Assembly (NCBI GenBank): GCA_023150895.1
Contig: JAKLJY010000090.1
Location: 1 to 34,636 of the forward strand
Reading direction: 5' to 3'
Length of the DNA stretch: 34,636 nt
DNA from: Myxococcota bacterium
GTDB lineage: Bacteria > Myxococcota_A > Bradymonadia > UBA7976 > UBA1532
The notes beneath the pieces were generated by a model. The model was not told the origin of the DNA and did not search any database. It saw nothing but the letters and a program-made list of their open reading frames with translations. Shown piece after piece: positions 34,316 through 34,636 of this stretch; position 1 is the first letter of the stretch; each line of letters opens with the position of its first letter. The position numbers and the translations under genes were made by a program.

Positions 34316-34636
34316 ATGAGCAGGATGCGCAGGGGAGGGGGCCGCGGCCCGGTCTGGACCCGGGTCGTGGGGGCGCTTTTTCTGGCCGCCTGTGGGGGAG
34401 AGTCGACGCGCGCCGCCGTGGATACGTCCGCCGACACGGGGGGCGCCGTGGAACGAACGGACGGCGCGGCCCCGTCGCCGGAACCGGACGCGTCCGTCGA
34501 CCCGCCCCGGCCGCCCGAGCCCGATGCGTTCGTGTCCGCGCCGCCGTCGCCGCCCGAGCCCGACGCGGTGGTCGACCCGCCGCCGCCGCCGCCCGAGCCC
34601 GACGCGGTGGTCGACCCGCCGCCGCCGCCCGAGCCC
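34316..34636 (+). CDS. Pro/Glu/Asp-rich lipoprotein, C-terminus cut by window edge
   Basis: The first 107 codons are visible. An Arg-rich n-region and a hydrophobic core end in a lipobox (LAAC, Cys26), so the protein is probably an exported lipoprotein. The next residues are Ala/Asp/Thr-rich. From about residue 67 the sequence becomes a tandem repeat of PEPDAVVDPPPP type, encoded by a 36-39-nt DNA repeat that runs off the window. The ATG at 34316 has GGGAG 5 nt upstream. The gene lies 33 nt after the HTH protein on the same strand. The repeat may be a cell-wall or surface-spanning spacer; the functional domain lies beyond the window. Confidence 0.75.
   Translation, partial: MSRMRRGGGRGPVWTRVVGALFLAACGGESTRAAVDTSADTGGAVERTDGAAPSPEPDASVDPPRPPEPDAFVSAPPSPPEPDAVVDPPPPPPEPDAVVDPPPPPEP
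34514..34636 (+). repeat. 36-39-nt tandem repeat encoding a PEPDAVVDPPPP motif
   Basis: One degenerate copy (from 34514) is followed by two near-identical units (34553-34591, 39 nt; 34592-34627, 36 nt). The start of a further unit runs to the window end. Units differ in the number of CCG codons, as expected from slippage, and the reading frame is kept. Confidence 0.85.

Overview
The window is about 34.6 kb of very GC-rich bacterial DNA with dense coding. The gene content points to a Myxococcota-like (deltaproteobacterial) Gram-negative: PEGA-domain proteins, a Ser/Thr kinase-like protein with a zinc ribbon, a DUF4388 protein, many lipoproteins, and a giant Cys-rich protein with MopE-type repeats. 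This assignment is inference from protein families; no rRNA is present. I see no insertion sequence, prophage or CRISPR array.

Left part (1-11 kb), mostly minus strand. A truncated lipoprotein lies downstream of a TPR/PEGA protein and of a membrane-anchored PEGA kinase-like protein whose catalytic Asp is Asn. A tRNA-Leu(GAG) follows on the plus strand, then a shared bidirectional terminator. Next is a tightly coupled pgk-tpiA-secG operon with its own promoter; its Pgk has unusual active-site substitutions. Upstream lie a class I fumarase and a cytoplasmic histidine kinase/NarL-type regulator pair.

Middle part (11-20 kb), a chemosensory and signalling block. It holds cheA (with two CheW-like C-terminal domains), cheW and cheB. 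A divergently transcribed Crp/Fnr regulator has two tandem FNR-type palindromes in the shared promoter region. Then come a soluble chemoreceptor, a separate Aer/CetB-like PAS protein, a two-TM K+ channel with RCK domains, and a DUF4388 protein. Together these look like a redox or energy-sensing taxis system in which the FAD-PAS sensor and the receptor are separate proteins and neither is membrane-bound.

Right part (20-34.6 kb). A plus-strand group encodes three proteins of unknown function. A minus-strand set of exported proteins follows: a multicopper oxidase lipoprotein, an 1808-residue lipoprotein with eleven MopE-type Cys/Asp repeats and a beta-helix, a small lipoprotein, a lipoprotein with a ZU5-like region, and a secreted protein. 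Divergent from the oxidase is an unknown HTH-containing protein, followed by a truncated Pro-rich lipoprotein. A perfect inverted repeat and a ten-G tract lie in the region upstream of the oxidase.
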